A stretch of DNA of 64,000 nt from Lineus longissimus (Eukaryota > Nemertea > Pilidiophora > Heteronemertea > Lineidae): the NCBI RefSeq assembly GCF_910592395.1, contig NC_088311.1, positions 16,000,501-16,064,500 of the forward strand, in the 5' to 3' direction. Both the position numbers and the translations under genes were made by a program. The first letter of the stretch is position 1. The number at the start of each line of letters is the position of its first letter. Shown in pieces: positions 53,585-64,000 of the stretch. The notes beneath the pieces were generated by a model that had not been told where the DNA came from, did not search any database, and saw nothing but the letters and a program-made list of their open reading frames with translations.

Positions 53585-56500
53585 TTATTTTTTAAATCCA
53601 AGAGCTATAGTGGAGATGCCATCGTCCAATATTGTACGTTTATCATCATTCGCGTTCAACGCTACTTTGCTCACTTGCTCAGTGTAAAGTTGATGATATC
53701 TTGACCTAAACACATTCATGCTTTTTTCAATTGGAATTTTTTCAAGAAGTACAGACTTGTAGTCTTCAAAGGAAATCTCATTTTTGACGACATTCTTCTT
53801 GACTCCTTTACATTTTTTAACTTGATTGTCTTTATCAGTTGTATAGGCATATAACTTAGAACGTAAAGCGATGAATTCAGTGATGACATGACCAGCTTCT
53901 TCATCTTTAAACTTACCAATGACTTTTTTATTCGCTTCTGAAAACAGTGGATGGTCTTTTGGAAAATTAGAGAAGTCAAATAATTCAGCATCTTGTTTCA
54001 TGTCTTTGTAGATATCATCAGTTTCTATATGATAGACTAGTGAGTCAGTATCAGTGTACAACAGTTGTGCTTTGTCAAACTTTTTCATCATATGATTATA
54101 GTGGAAATCATACATATGAATTTTTGACAAGTCTAGAATGGCCTGTCCCATAAAGATAGGTTTATTCAGACACACTTCTGCTTTTTGAGATTCTACCATG
54201 ACTAGATCTTCGCTGAAAATTTTATGATCTTTATAGTTGTTTGAATTGACTACTTTTCGAAGCTGAGGGACATTTGTAGTCAATTTTATATTTTTTCTAT
54301 CTCGTACTGATTCCATTGTCTTTCCAAAGCATGAATTGTTCATCAATTTGAAGAAATCCTTTTCAAAGTCATTTTTCGCTTTGGCTCGTTGACCTGTGTT
54401 TAAGTCAATGTACTCTTTCAAAAAGTATGATTCTGTGTAAGAAATTCCTCTATGAATCTTAGTCAATTTTAAACCTTGACTCACATAGAACTTCAAAGCC
54501 TTGTGATGCACAATATAATTTTTCTTATCGTGTAAATTAGGAATCAACTTGCCATTTACATGTTCAGGAGCTAATGGATAGGCATTGTGTAAATTGTGTA
54601 AATGCTTAGGATATTCTAAGTCCACTTCTAAAGTACATGGCATGCTTTGCCACTTTTTTAATTGTGATTGAGTCATCCTTTTAAAGTTAGAATGAGGTAA
54701 TTTTTCACTCATGGATAATCCATACAAATTATTCGCATCAACATAGGTGATATAACTTGTAGGTTTTTCTGAGTCAAAATCTTTCAAATAAGGATTATTT
54801 GCTTTTGCATATCTGTGACTTGCTTGACAGATTCCTCCTCGAATGCCACATTCAAAGAAGTTGTACATGTCAACATCTGTTAAAAGTTCAATGTTAACAT
54901 CAGTCTTTTTCAACATGGCTTGCCAAGACAATCCTGAAGCCGAATAAGCCCACACTGGATCTAAACTATAGATGGTCATACAAGTCTGTCTGAAATTTTC
55001 CAGAATGTCTGCTAAGAGTAGAACATCTGTTTTGAGATACAGACTGTGATAATCTCTAAATGTTTTGCATCCAAATTTTTCCCACACATGTTGAGCGTGT
55101 AAGTATTCCTCTTGTGAAATATGTGTATCATTAAATTTTGAGTCAAATGCTTCAATCGGAGGTAATTCTTTTTCTTCAAATTTATTGTGTGAGTCAACCC
55201 ATTCATACGGATAGATTCCTTTTCTAGTGACTAGATCAAATTGTTCATCTTGGAAAAATTGTGCAAGGTTTTTCTTTTCAGAATTAGGCAAATTCTTAGC
55301 TAGATTTGCTAGAGATGACTGCATGAGTCTATATGAGTCAAGAAATCTGATCGATAGAGTCTTATGCTCGTCCACCTGTAACGTCTTGCTGAATGAAATA
55401 TAGTTTTCACTATTTTTCGCGATGACATTCAGTCTACCTTTTAAATTTTTCACAAACAGATGTGTATCATAACCTGACAAATTGTGAAAGTAAACTGGTA
55501 TGAAATCAGGTGCTTGTAATTGAAGATTACACTTATTACAAGCTGGTCCTCTGTATTTTCCATTAAAATGGTTGTGATCACGAACTTTATAATTTTTTTC
55601 TGTGAATTCCTTGTCACAGACATAACATTTTTTAGCTGTCTTGTGCTTAACCTGTTGTTCTTGTGTTAAGGCTAACATAGCTTTAGGGTTGAAATGCTTG
55701 TCATAAATGTTATAGACAGCTTTTTCAATCTCTTCACAGAATCTTTCTCCGATATCTTCATTATGATCGTTGACACTCTGTTCCACTAAGAGATTTTCAG
55801 CCTTGATTTGATTTTTGTCAAAACAAACATAGAAGCTGAATGAGTTAGGAATATGTTCTTGAATTTGAACAGTTTTTTCGCCTAAGGATTTGTCAACTGT
55901 TTTCAACGATGATTCAAAGTCAGCGACGATAAAAACAGGATGTTTTTGTTCGAATTTTTTATGTTTAAATTCCAGGATTTTTTCATGATCCTTAGGCATG
56001 CTAACTCTGACACATTCAAACTGCTTACAGTTCTCAACATGTTGTCTATGCCTTCTTTCACGTGACTCTTTCGTTCCACCTGAAGTAATTTTCATACATC
56101 TGAAGCATACTTTGATCTGTCCATCATGTTTAGAATGTGAGGAAGAAACCAGCCTAGAAAAGTTCTTGATCCAAGCATAATGATAATTTGCATTATCTTT
56201 GACATTTTCAATGTGTTCACCTTCTGGAAAATCGTTCTCATCTTTGTAGTGCAGAAGATTAATATACTTGTCTTCTGCTAGAATTCTCTCAGATATTCTA
56301 ACTGGGGAAATTGGGTAAACTGTAGTTTCATTTCCAAAGCATACTTTCTGTCTGGGGATAAATGTAAATACATTGACTGCTAAGTCAGGATTATTCTTTT
56401 CAAATTTGTCAATATCCTTGATTTTGACTGGATATTCTAAATCTTTGAACATGTGGTCAAATTCAGGTTTGTTGTATTTTGACACTCGTTCTGGATGTTT

Positions 56501-56590
56501 ATCTAGAATTAATAATGCAGCTTCAACAGAATATCTGAAGCATTTTTGATCAGAATTTTGTACATTAATCACTGCTTTTTGGCTCACCGT
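53585..56590 (-). CDS. Family B DNA polymerase of Polinton type, N-terminus missing
   Basis: About 1000 codons. In order: CFRCMK zinc-like Cys (161-164); exonuclease I VADFES (D223, E225); an inserted endonuclease-VII-like zinc motif (C321, C324, DHNHFNGKYRG, C350, C353); exonuclease II HNLSGYD (368-374); exonuclease III YLKTD (517-521); polymerase motif A DANNLYG (617-623); motif B NNSCFGKT (750-757); motif C YTDTDS (844-849). All catalytic residues are present. Numbering starts at a GTG (56585-56587) that is not a credible start: upstream the frame meets TAG at 56600-56602, and the first conserved block usually lies far inside the protein. The 5' end of the gene is therefore cut by the junction at about 56590. 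Role: replication of the element, probably protein-primed. Confidence 0.9.
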   Translation of the reverse strand, partial: TVSQKAVINVQNSDQKCFRYSVEAALLILDKHPERVSKYNKPEFDHMFKDLEYPVKIKDIDKFEKNNPDLAVNVFTFIPRQKVCFGNETTVYPISPVRISERILAEDKYINLLHYKDENDFPEGEHIENVKDNANYHYAWIKNFSRLVSSSHSKHDGQIKVCFRCMKITSGGTKESRERRHRQHVENCKQFECVRVSMPKDHEKILEFKHKKFEQKHPVFIVADFESSLKTVDKSLGEKTVQIQEHIPNSFSFYVCFDKNQIKAENLLVEQSVNDHNEDIGERFCEEIEKAVYNIYDKHFNPKAMLALTQEQQVKHKTAKKCYVCDKEFTEKNYKVRDHNHFNGKYRGPACNKCNLQLQAPDFIPVYFHNLSGYDTHLFVKNLKGRLNVIAKNSENYISFSKTLQVDEHKTLSIRFLDSYRLMQSSLANLAKNLPNSEKKNLAQFFQDEQFDLVTRKGIYPYEWVDSHNKFEEKELPPIEAFDSKFNDTHISQEEYLHAQHVWEKFGCKTFRDYHSLYLKTDVLLLADILENFRQTCMTIYSLDPVWAYSASGLSWQAMLKKTDVNIELLTDVDMYNFFECGIRGGICQASHRYAKANNPYLKDFDSEKPTSYITYVDANNLYGLSMSEKLPHSNFKRMTQSQLKKWQSMPCTLEVDLEYPKHLHNLHNAYPLAPEHVNGKLIPNLHDKKNYIVHHKALKFYVSQGLKLTKIHRGISYTESYFLKEYIDLNTGQRAKAKNDFEKDFFKLMNNSCFGKTMESVRDRKNIKLTTNVPQLRKVVNSNNYKDHKIFSEDLVMVESQKAEVCLNKPIFMGQAILDLSKIHMYDFHYNHMMKKFDKAQLLYTDTDSLVYHIETDDIYKDMKQDAELFDFSNFPKDHPLFSEANKKVIGKFKDEEAGHVITEFIALRSKLYAYTTDKDNQVKKCKGVKKNVVKNEISFEDYKSVLLEKIPIEKSMNVFRSRYHQLYTEQVSKVALNANDDKRTILDDGISTIALGFKK

Positions 56591-56618
56591 AAGGGGAGTC
56601 TATACGATAGCGCTGTGT

Positions 56619-56664
<46 letters not shown>

Positions 56665-56669
56665 ATCCT
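56591..56669. repeat. GTC microsatellite at the broken polB edge
   Basis: About 14 GTC triplets (56621-56663) follow CTATACGATAGCGCTGTGTC. This is the boundary where Polinton coding sequence ends abruptly. Confidence 0.85.
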
Positions 56670-58110
56670 AACAGTGGCACGTTTCTTAACTGCTAGGGCT
56701 ATGAACTTGAAACTTTGTACACAGAATGCCCTAGGTCAGCTGACCTCTGACACTGATTTTCGGTCCGATCTGATTCTCTGTTTGGCCACCAGGGGGCCAA
56801 ATGTCGATATCTAAAAAGTGTGATATCTCGCTTATTAGTGACTTGTTTTCGATAAAACTTTTGTTTTGTAGGTACTCATAGCAAATATACATTTTTATAC
56901 GGGTTTTTAATTTGACCTTGTTTTCAAGGTCGCAGAGGTCATATGGCGTAAATTGGCCATTAGAGTGTAAACTATGGCACGTTTCTTAACCACTAAAGCT
57001 ATGAACTTGAAACTTGGTACATATAACCCCCTATATCACATAGCCTCTGGTGCTGAATTTTGGTTCGATCTGATTCCTAACTTTGCCACCAGGGGGCCAA
57101 AAGTGGAAATCTAAAAAGTGTGATATCTCGCTTATAAGTGACTTGTTTTCGATAAAACTTTTGTTGTAGGTACTCATAGCAAATATACATTTTATATTAT
57201 AAGGGTTTTCAATTTGACCTACTTTTCAAGGTCACAGAGGTCATATGGCGTAAATTGGCCATTAGAGTGTAAACTATGGCACGTTTCTTAACCACTAAAG
57301 CTATGAACTTGAAACTTGGTACATATAACCCCCTATATCACATAGCCTCTGGCGCTGAATTTTGGTTCGATCTGATTCCTAACTTTGCCACCAGGGGGCC
57401 AAAAGTGGAAATCTAAAAAGTGTGATATCTCGCTTATAAGTGACTTGTTTTCGATAAAATTCTTATGGTAGGTACTGTTTGGAAGAATACATCACATATT
57501 TTACGGGTTTTCAATTTGACCTACTTTTCAAGGTCACAGAAGTCATATGGCGTAAATTGGCTGTTAGAGTGTAAACTATGGCACGTTTCTTAACCAGTAA
57601 AGCTATGAACTTGAAACTTGGTGCATATAACCCCCTACATCAGATAACGTCTGATGTCGAATTTTGGCCTGATCTGATTCTTTATTCGGTCACCAGGGGG
57701 CCATAACGGAAAAAGGAAGAAGTGCAATATCTTGCCTATTTGAGTGAATTGTTTTCGATAAAATTTTATGGCAGGGACTCCTAGCAAGGATACATCACAT
57801 TTCCTATGATTTTTGGATTTGACCTCCTTTTCTAGGTCACAGAGGTCAAATGGCGTAAATTGACCGTTCGAGTGTAACTATGGCACGTTTCTTAACTGCT
57901 AAAGCTATGAACTTGAAAGTTGGTACATGTAACCCCCTACATCAGATAATCTCTGACACCGAATTTTGGCCTGATCTGATTCTTGATTTGGCCACCAGGG
58001 GGTCAAAACTGAAAAAGTAGGACGTGCAATATCTCGCTCATTAATGACTTTTTTTCGATGAATTTTTTATTGCAGGGACTCTTAGCAATCACACGATATT
58101 GATCTTGTTG
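56670..58110 (+). repeat. Five tandem ~301-bp repeats
   Basis: GGCACGTTTCTTAAC recurs at 56676, 56976, 57279, 57580 and 57882 (spacings 300, 303, 301, 302). Each unit also has CTATGAACTTGAAAST, GCCACCAGGGGG and, near its end, AGGTCACAGAGGTCA. Units 2 and 3 are most alike; unit 5 is most diverged. No coding frame runs through. Confidence 0.9.
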
Positions 58111-59159
58111 ATGTCATAGACAATTATTGGTTGGATCATAAACTTATATATACTGCCCTGTCTTATTACTTGACATCAATACACATCTAAAAAAAGTCTT
58201 CATGCCTGATTGTGTTCACCATATTCACCTCTAAACTAAGCATGATCCTGCCTAATAAAAGATGTATACGGTGAGCACAATGGCCCCTGGCCGTTTCATT
58301 TATTTTGAATCTTATCTGGTAAAGGAATATAGCTTGATCCTGAAAGTGGTGTGTAATTGACTGTGTGTAATTCAATCTTGATGACTTCTAAAAAGGGGCT
58401 GTTCATTTTATAATCAAGGGTGCAATTTGTGGTCCCCGAGAAAACCGTAAGAGATATTGCGCTGCCATTCGCAGGGATACTCTAGTGTATTAAATCATTA
58501 ATTATAGTGCAACAATGATTTTGATTCCTTCTAATTATTTAAAACAATAGGATTTTGTGCATCAAAAAGGGTGAGAAATAATGCGATTGGATTCCTGAAA
58601 CTTGGCACATGTATTTGGAAAACATTAAAGCTAATAAAGAAATTGAAAAAATCTAATATTTTGACTTGAAACCAGTTGAAATCCAACAGAATATCATACC
58701 TTTCATGCTATCCGAAATCGAAAGAAAGTGATAAGATTTGTGGAGTTATTTCCAGGTATGGAGATCCTATTCTCATTTGGGGGTGAAAGGTGTCATTGTG
58801 GCTCTGAATGAGTGTTTGGTCAGAGTCATGGGTCATTATTAGTTAAGCCTATGTAGTAACTTGCCTGGGGTCCGAGACCAATGACCCATGTTGACACTTG
58901 TTGTTTTTGAGCTGCTTTATTGTTCAAATAGGCATTTACAATAGGGTTTTAGAATACTTCAGGGATTTGGTTTGCCAGGTGCACTGGTCTTCAGCTGGGG
59001 GTTTGGAGAAAACAACAGATTACAAGAGCACTTGTAATATGAAAATGCCTTCATTTACATGTAGGCCTTGACAGTGCATGTCACAGCCCAAGTTCATTAG
59101 GCCTATAGCTTCAGGACAAGATAGATGTAGTTTAGTCATCAGAGACTGGTGTTGGCAAG
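58111..59159. other. Non-coding region upstream of the zinc-finger/transposase-like gene
   Basis: No gene is supported. The promoter of the gene at 59160 should lie here, but no convincing TATA box or CpG island is seen. A CTGAAACTTGGCACATG fragment near 58596 resembles the adjacent 301-bp repeat. Confidence 0.4.
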
Positions 59160-62100
59160 ATGGTGTTGCATCTTTGCGAACGGTGTGGTGCCGTTGTGAT
59201 TGATGAGGACAACAGAAACTCACATCTGCTTCGGCATCAAAAACATTTTTGTGAGAAGTCGCCAGCCGGTCCATACTGTTACAGGTGTGGCCACACATTT
59301 TCAAGGAAACAGTATTTCTTGGATCACTTGTGTCCCTTTTCTTCCATCATCTTGGAACCATATACGACGCTCATCAAACCAAAAGATGCTGCTTCCCTTG
59401 TGGACTCTCTTCGAGACAATACATTTATGCAACGAGCAACAATTTGCAAGTCAGGAGGCTGGGCTCTACCAGGATGCTGGCCCCTCACGTTTACTCCTTC
59501 CTTCATGAACCAAACGGCTACGACAACTCTAAACGACATATCTCTAGTCAATGGGTATTGTCAATTAGAGACAATGATGGAACAGGATACGCTAAAGTAC
59601 GACAGTAACATTCAGATATTCGATGAATCGAATGCAAAAACCTACTCTCTGATGCCACCCTGGACTCTACCGAAACCAAGAAATGGACTACGTATTGATA
59701 TGAATGAGAATGTGGTGCAAGTACGCACAGGTGTACGGGTAAGTTCCCCCTCCTCCTCTGTCTTCGCAAACTGTCATGTCTCTCAATTTCAAATTCAGGC
59801 CTTGTGTTTCTGCCCAGGCCAGGTGTAAACAACCTCGCAAACAATGAAGGTCTTAATTCATGGATTAACTCCAGTCTAATTGTGAGAATGTAGAAAAACG
59901 CAAATATCTCGAAAAGTAGGTCACCCACTTCTTAAAAACTTGAATATTCGATATATATTAATAGACCTTTTCGCCAATGGCTCCCGGAGGGCTTCATCCC
60001 ATTGTTGGAGCCCCGGAGCTCCATTGTTTGGGCATACAAGCATAGGCCCTCTGGGAACCATTGACGAAATGGTCTATCATCTTTGTAAGGTATATGCCAA
60101 GTTTGATCAGATGTTCAATTCAAATTCTGATATAAAAAGCGATTTTTATGTTGTCATAATGCATTATTCAATTTGACTTCTCCGGATTACAACTTTTGCG
60201 CTGCTTGTGAGGAGAAACGTAAGGCCTCTATTGAGTGTTAGATCTTCAAAGTTGATTTATGTTTTCTTCAAAAAGCCCAGCTTGAGCAATAGCATGTCTA
60301 GTTGTCATGACTGTTGAGTCTCTATCACAAGATAAATCAAATACTGAATTTGTCTAAGGTAATGGGCCTTATTCGAAAGTGCAGAGGTCAAAGTTGGAAC
60401 TAAAATGTACACATGAAAATGTACAGGGCAATGCACAGGAACGATCGGAAATCAGTCCATTTTTGCCAAAGTACACCAGTTCAACAAGCATTTGATACTC
60501 AGATGGGACTCTCTTCTGCAGAATAGTGGAAGAGAATCAAATGGTTGTTGAACTCTTCTTGGTTTGGCAAAAACAGACTGATTTCCGAACGTTCCTATGC
60601 ATTCCCTGTACATCTTCATGCGTAAACCTTTTAGTTCCGGCTCTGACCACTGGTGATGAGCGCCCGATGAGCGCACTTTAGAAACTTGTCCATTAGCGGC
60701 CTGTTAATACTGAACACAAAGTGTAGTGTGTGCCAGAATTTCCATTATTCACTCAAGAACAAGGCAACCAACTGCGACAGTCACAATCTCACCCTGCCAT
60801 TCAGGCACATTATACCCTCGTCAATGCTTGTCTAACTTGTATGATGCGGTTCTGTTTTTTGTCCAGGTCTTGATGCACAGCAATTGCACACCAGTGCTTG
60901 TTCTTCGTTACTAAACACTATACCACTTCCCTTTAATTTTGCTGTGGTCCATCAATTTTTGATGGAGGTGGAACCTGACAAACTATAGTATAACTGAAAA
61001 GAACTGAATATGAAATCATTTTAAATCTTTCAGGTTGACAACAGTCCAGTCGTGGTGGAATACAACCAACAAACAGAGGAGATACCACTCGAATTTGAAT
61101 CTACTATGTGGAGCAATAAACAATGTGGATTACTGTCTGAAACATTTGGAATAACAGCCGAATCAGAGGGATTTAAAAGCGATGGGGGCGAAGTTGCTGA
61201 ATTCAGTTTTGTGGAACATGTTAACGCATCTAATGATGAACAGAATTTGAACGAAAATGTTGAAGGAGCCACGGATAGCAATAGCTCAGACCCGGAGTAT
61301 GTGTATGGAGTAAGTGATGCACACTTTGATTCATTTACATTCAGAAGGCATCGGTGGCCAAAGAAGGAACGACTAGACGCAAACTGTTTACGAAAGCCCT
61401 GGATGTTGCCTGCCTGGCAGTTGGAAAATCTTTCAGGAATGAAGGTTCCACATTTCTGGGAGTTGGTCTGGCAGCAGCAACAGCGATCAGCCACATGTAG
61501 GGAAACGAGTCATGGGTTGGATATCTCTGCCCATGTACTCCTATACAGACACAAAATGCGGGCAAACCCTGACTTTCGAGATCTAGCTGCCTATTTCATG
61601 TTGTCTTTAGCAACTACACATGATATTTTCTGGTCACAGTTGTCCGTTCATGTTTTCAACAGTACAGATATCCCAGTGTTGTGGCTTGACAGGGCAACAA
61701 CTGATACAGAAAAAGATCTGGTTTACAATAGCATGAAAGAGAGGGAATCCCCTCTTCACAAGGAATTACTATCCTACTTCGAGGATCCGAAAAAGAGTGG
61801 GCGCCTCCCAGTTGGAGTATCTTTGGACTCAAAGAAAGTTCGGATTCAGAATTCTGAGGACTACGAAACCCAGAAAGACGCCTACTATCCAAAGAAGGGT
61901 GGTCATTGTGCAACATTCACCACTCTAGTTGATACCTCTGGATATGTTGTTCTTACAATTCCTGTTGGAGCTGCTGCCACACCAAGATGTGGAGACAGCA
62001 GTTTCATTGGATTAGAAGTTCGACTGTCACAAGATGAGGGGGATGACATTGCCTCGCAGGGGCTTCTTTCTCTCCTAAAGGGTACAGAGGATTATTTCAT

Positions 62101-64000
62101 AGTGCTTTCTGTGGACAAAGGCTACATCTTCGTTCCACACAACGTCAGTCAAAGTAACACTACAAATCTCAAACAATGGTGTTCAGATAATGGTTGTCAA
62201 ATCATTTGGCCAAGTGATGGTTCTGATGACATTCTCCAAGTTTCGCGTGATGGAAAAATTGAGCTTGTGGCTTCGCCTGCTGATCCTGTCCTGACTAAGA
62301 ACAGTCGAGTCATTGTCGGAAAATTGAGGTTTGGTGTCGAACAGTTCCATGGTGCAATCTCTGACGAAAAGATCCTGGACATGGCTCCATACCAATTCCT
62401 GCAACCCTTGGGGGAGGATTTTTGCACAAAGTACGGCATACCAAATGACTATGTCAGTTGCCCTCGCATATTTCTAATATGGCTAGCAGCAGTCAATCAT
62501 TTCAACAAGTTTCATCCAAAATTCAATGTGAATTTTGTAGATGGTGATGAGCAGGTTCGACTGGCGAACTTGATCAAGCACAGACTGAACAAGACCAACT
62601 TTCTGCATGACCCAGCAGTTACGCTGCCACCTCACATGCTTCAATTTCCGAGCTCAAGAAGTGCAAACTGGAACAGGACAGACGTGAGCGATATCAGAGA
62701 GTTGAGGTCACAACTACACCTACCAACAATCGGTGAAGAGAACATCTATGAAATGTCACTGGGACCTTATCTTGTTAGACGAGGTTGCTCTTATATCACT
62801 CACCTTAGACAACTTGAGATGAGCAACAGACTGGAAGCATTCAGTTCCATGCCAGAGTACTGGGCATCTGCAAAGGAATTACCAGCCTCCACGGCAGTAT
62901 TTTATACAACCCTGGAGCATGCGCCAGATGGATGGGACAATGACACTTATTTCCGATGGCCAGAGTCTGGGTTAAAAGTTATAACCATGAAGCTTCCCTC
63001 TGCAAACCGTACGAACAGAAGTCCCGCGAATCTGAAGCGTCCAATGCTTGCCTTCGCAGAAAAAGGTGAAATTGATGAAAACTATCTTGGGTTCACAGGA
63101 CCGCTGGATACTTTGTGTGGATGGTCTTGTGGAACCACTACGTCAGCTGATCTCGGATCAAGAATGTTGACATCAGACGCTCATGTTGTAGCCCTGTTGA
63201 TGTTGTTGTGCGGTGACAGATTTCGGGCCCCCATTATCCGGAAAACTCACCTTGCAGACCCTAAGTTGCCAGCCCATCTTCAACCAAGGTACACTGCCCC
63301 TCATGGACAAGGTCAGCATACACAGCCTCGCAACGTGTCAACCTCTAGGGACACTCCGATGGATGAAAACGCAACCAACCCGGGGGACACTTCCAGTTCC
63401 AACTCCAGGGACACTCCGATGGATGATGTACATGTACTGAATGAGAGATTATATCCTTGTCGGGGCCTCCTGAATGATGCTAACATTTGCTATGCAATAG
63501 CTGTGGTGCAATGCCTCAGACATGTTGATCTTGCTGAACAGGTGGTTCCTGTATCAGACCTTGACAATGAGTTCTTAGATACCTGTTTGAGAATGGAAAG
63601 ATGGGAGGAACCATTTTCAATTCAAGCACTGGTACAAGCATTGAATGATGAAATTGTAGGCACGGGTTACCAGTTTGTGATGCCAGATTATCATGATGCA
63701 GGAGAATTCCTAATGAATCTTACACAGAAAATGAATCTCCACGAAGGTTTCCTAACTTCTTGGCCTGTGCAATTACATTGTCCTCTTGGTCATATCGATT
63801 TGCAACTAAGGGACAGCAACATTCTCAGAATAAGGGCTCCTGCAGGACCAGAACTTATATCTTTGACAGCTATTTATAATGGCTATTTTGCTGACTCAGA
63901 TGTAATTCAGGGAAGGTGTGGAAATCGTGCACGCAATGGGCGCAGCTGTGACCGTCTTGGGCAAGGATTCCAGATAACTTTGGATGGAAACCTTACCATC
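59160..64000 (+). CDS. Two-exon gene: C2H2-type fingers, DDE transposase-like core, USP-like protease start (3' end outside window)
   Basis: Exon 1 is 59160-59738 (193 codons, ATG in good context AAGATGG). Exon 2 is 61034-64000, 989 codons without a stop to the window edge. Donor CGG|GTAAGT and acceptor TTTCAG|GTT are both phase 0. Exon 1 has finger C6-C9-H22-H26 and a finger-like C40-C43-H56-C58. Exon 2 has a DDE_Tnp_4-like core: D458 in GVSLDSKKVRI, then QKDAYYPKKGGHCATF, D554 in LSVDKGYIF, and E629 in RFGVEQFHGAI. A possible degenerate SWIM-like patch is near 888-910 (CGWSC...DAH). From about 1000 a ubiquitin-specific protease start is seen: GLLNDANICYAIAVVQCL with candidate Cys1012, then PDYHDAGEFLMNL. 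The His box would lie beyond the window. Domesticated transposase or autonomous transposon are both possible. Domain calls rest on motif resemblance. Confidence 0.75.
59739..61033 (+). other. Intron of the zinc-finger/transposase-like gene
   Basis: 1295 bp between GTAAGT (59739) and TTAAATCTTTCAG (to 61033). An inverted pair near 59966-60075 (AGACCTTTTCGCCAATGG and CCATTGACGAAATGGTCT) may be a small MITE. Short frames inside are not supported as exons. Confidence 0.7.

Larger units (their letters stand above)
42831..56590. mobile_element. Polinton/Maverick (adintovirus-like) element, right end lost
   Basis: The gene set is diagnostic: family B DNA polymerase of the Polinton type, an rve integrase, an A32/FtsK-type packaging ATPase, a major capsid candidate and a likely minor capsid gene, with small membrane proteins. 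Genes are packed and often overlap or touch. The left end is AGTGTTCCCAAGG at 42831; Polinton termini begin with AG. The right side stops inside polB at about 56590, against a GTC microsatellite. No adenovirus-type cysteine protease is found. Together with the cut integrase and two in-frame stops, this is a defective copy, though most frames are intact and so it is not ancient. Confidence 0.9.

Noticed and set aside
56585-56587. GTG as the true start of polB
   Set aside because: Eukaryotic genes rarely start with GTG, no start motif of the element precedes it, and conserved polymerase sequence begins at once, so the gene is truncated.
58187-58375. Missing polB N-terminus beyond the 301-bp repeats
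   Set aside because: The only - strand frame there shows no similarity to the expected polymerase region.
61030-61494. 154-codon - strand frame opposite exon 2 of the zinc-finger/transposase-like gene
   Set aside because: It is antisense to a 989-codon frame with clear domains, and has low-complexity Ser-rich composition typical of a shadow.

Overview
The window is eukaryotic, most likely from a marine invertebrate; the species cannot be fixed from the sequence. The reasons are CR1-group LINEs, BEL/Pao retrotransposons, Harbinger-type elements, a Polinton/Maverick (adintovirus-like) element, long AT-rich non-coding stretches and one spliced gene with consensus donor and acceptor. Almost everything recognisable is mobile DNA, much of it nested. 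There are no rRNA, tRNA, CRISPR or bacterial-type operons. Layout: 1-2.4 kb holds repeat and fold-back elements. 2.8-9.6 kb is a nearly full-length CR1-group LINE on the + strand, with an SGNH-domain ORF1 and an endonuclease/RT ORF2. Its ORF1 is split by a Harbinger-like element and its ORF2 by an exact 248-bp tandem duplication. 9.8-10.2 kb is a LINE tail on the - strand. 10.5-18.1 kb is a second, badly decayed LINE, holding the sister Harbinger copy and an unidentified ~2.6 kb insertion. 18-23.6 kb has no gene I can support. 23.65-23.80 kb is a large palindrome. 24.3-26.2 kb is a frameshifted Mutator-like transposase on the - strand. 28.3-31.4 kb is a decayed BEL/Pao pol on the - strand, split by a ~700-bp insertion with an 8-bp target duplication, and it abuts a scrap of Polinton terminus.
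31.58-42.06 kb is a four-copy tandem array of a ~1.07-kb G/C-tract-rich unit. Its first copy carries a young BEL/Pao element (LTRs 32560-33821 and 37468-38729, duplication TAGAG) whose single 1154-residue ORF has lost reverse transcriptase, RNase H and most of the integrase. 42.83-56.59 kb is a Polinton/Maverick element with a protein-primed-type DNA polymerase B, integrase, FtsK/A32-like packaging ATPase, major capsid candidate, minor capsid candidate and several small or membrane proteins. It is damaged: polB lacks its N-terminus, the integrase lacks a recognisable third catalytic residue, two genes carry an in-frame TAA, and no adenovirus-type protease is visible. Its genes share a start-overlapping AT motif (roughly TAAATAAATG), and several end in short perfect or near-perfect hairpins. 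This suggests a self-encoded late transcription programme, perhaps using its own zinc-ribbon factor.
56.6-58.1 kb is a GTC microsatellite followed by five ~301-bp tandem repeats. 59.16-64.0 kb is the most striking gene: a two-exon + strand gene, open to the window end, that joins C2H2-type zinc fingers, a DDE transposase-like core with a complete candidate triad, and the start of a ubiquitin-specific-protease-like domain.
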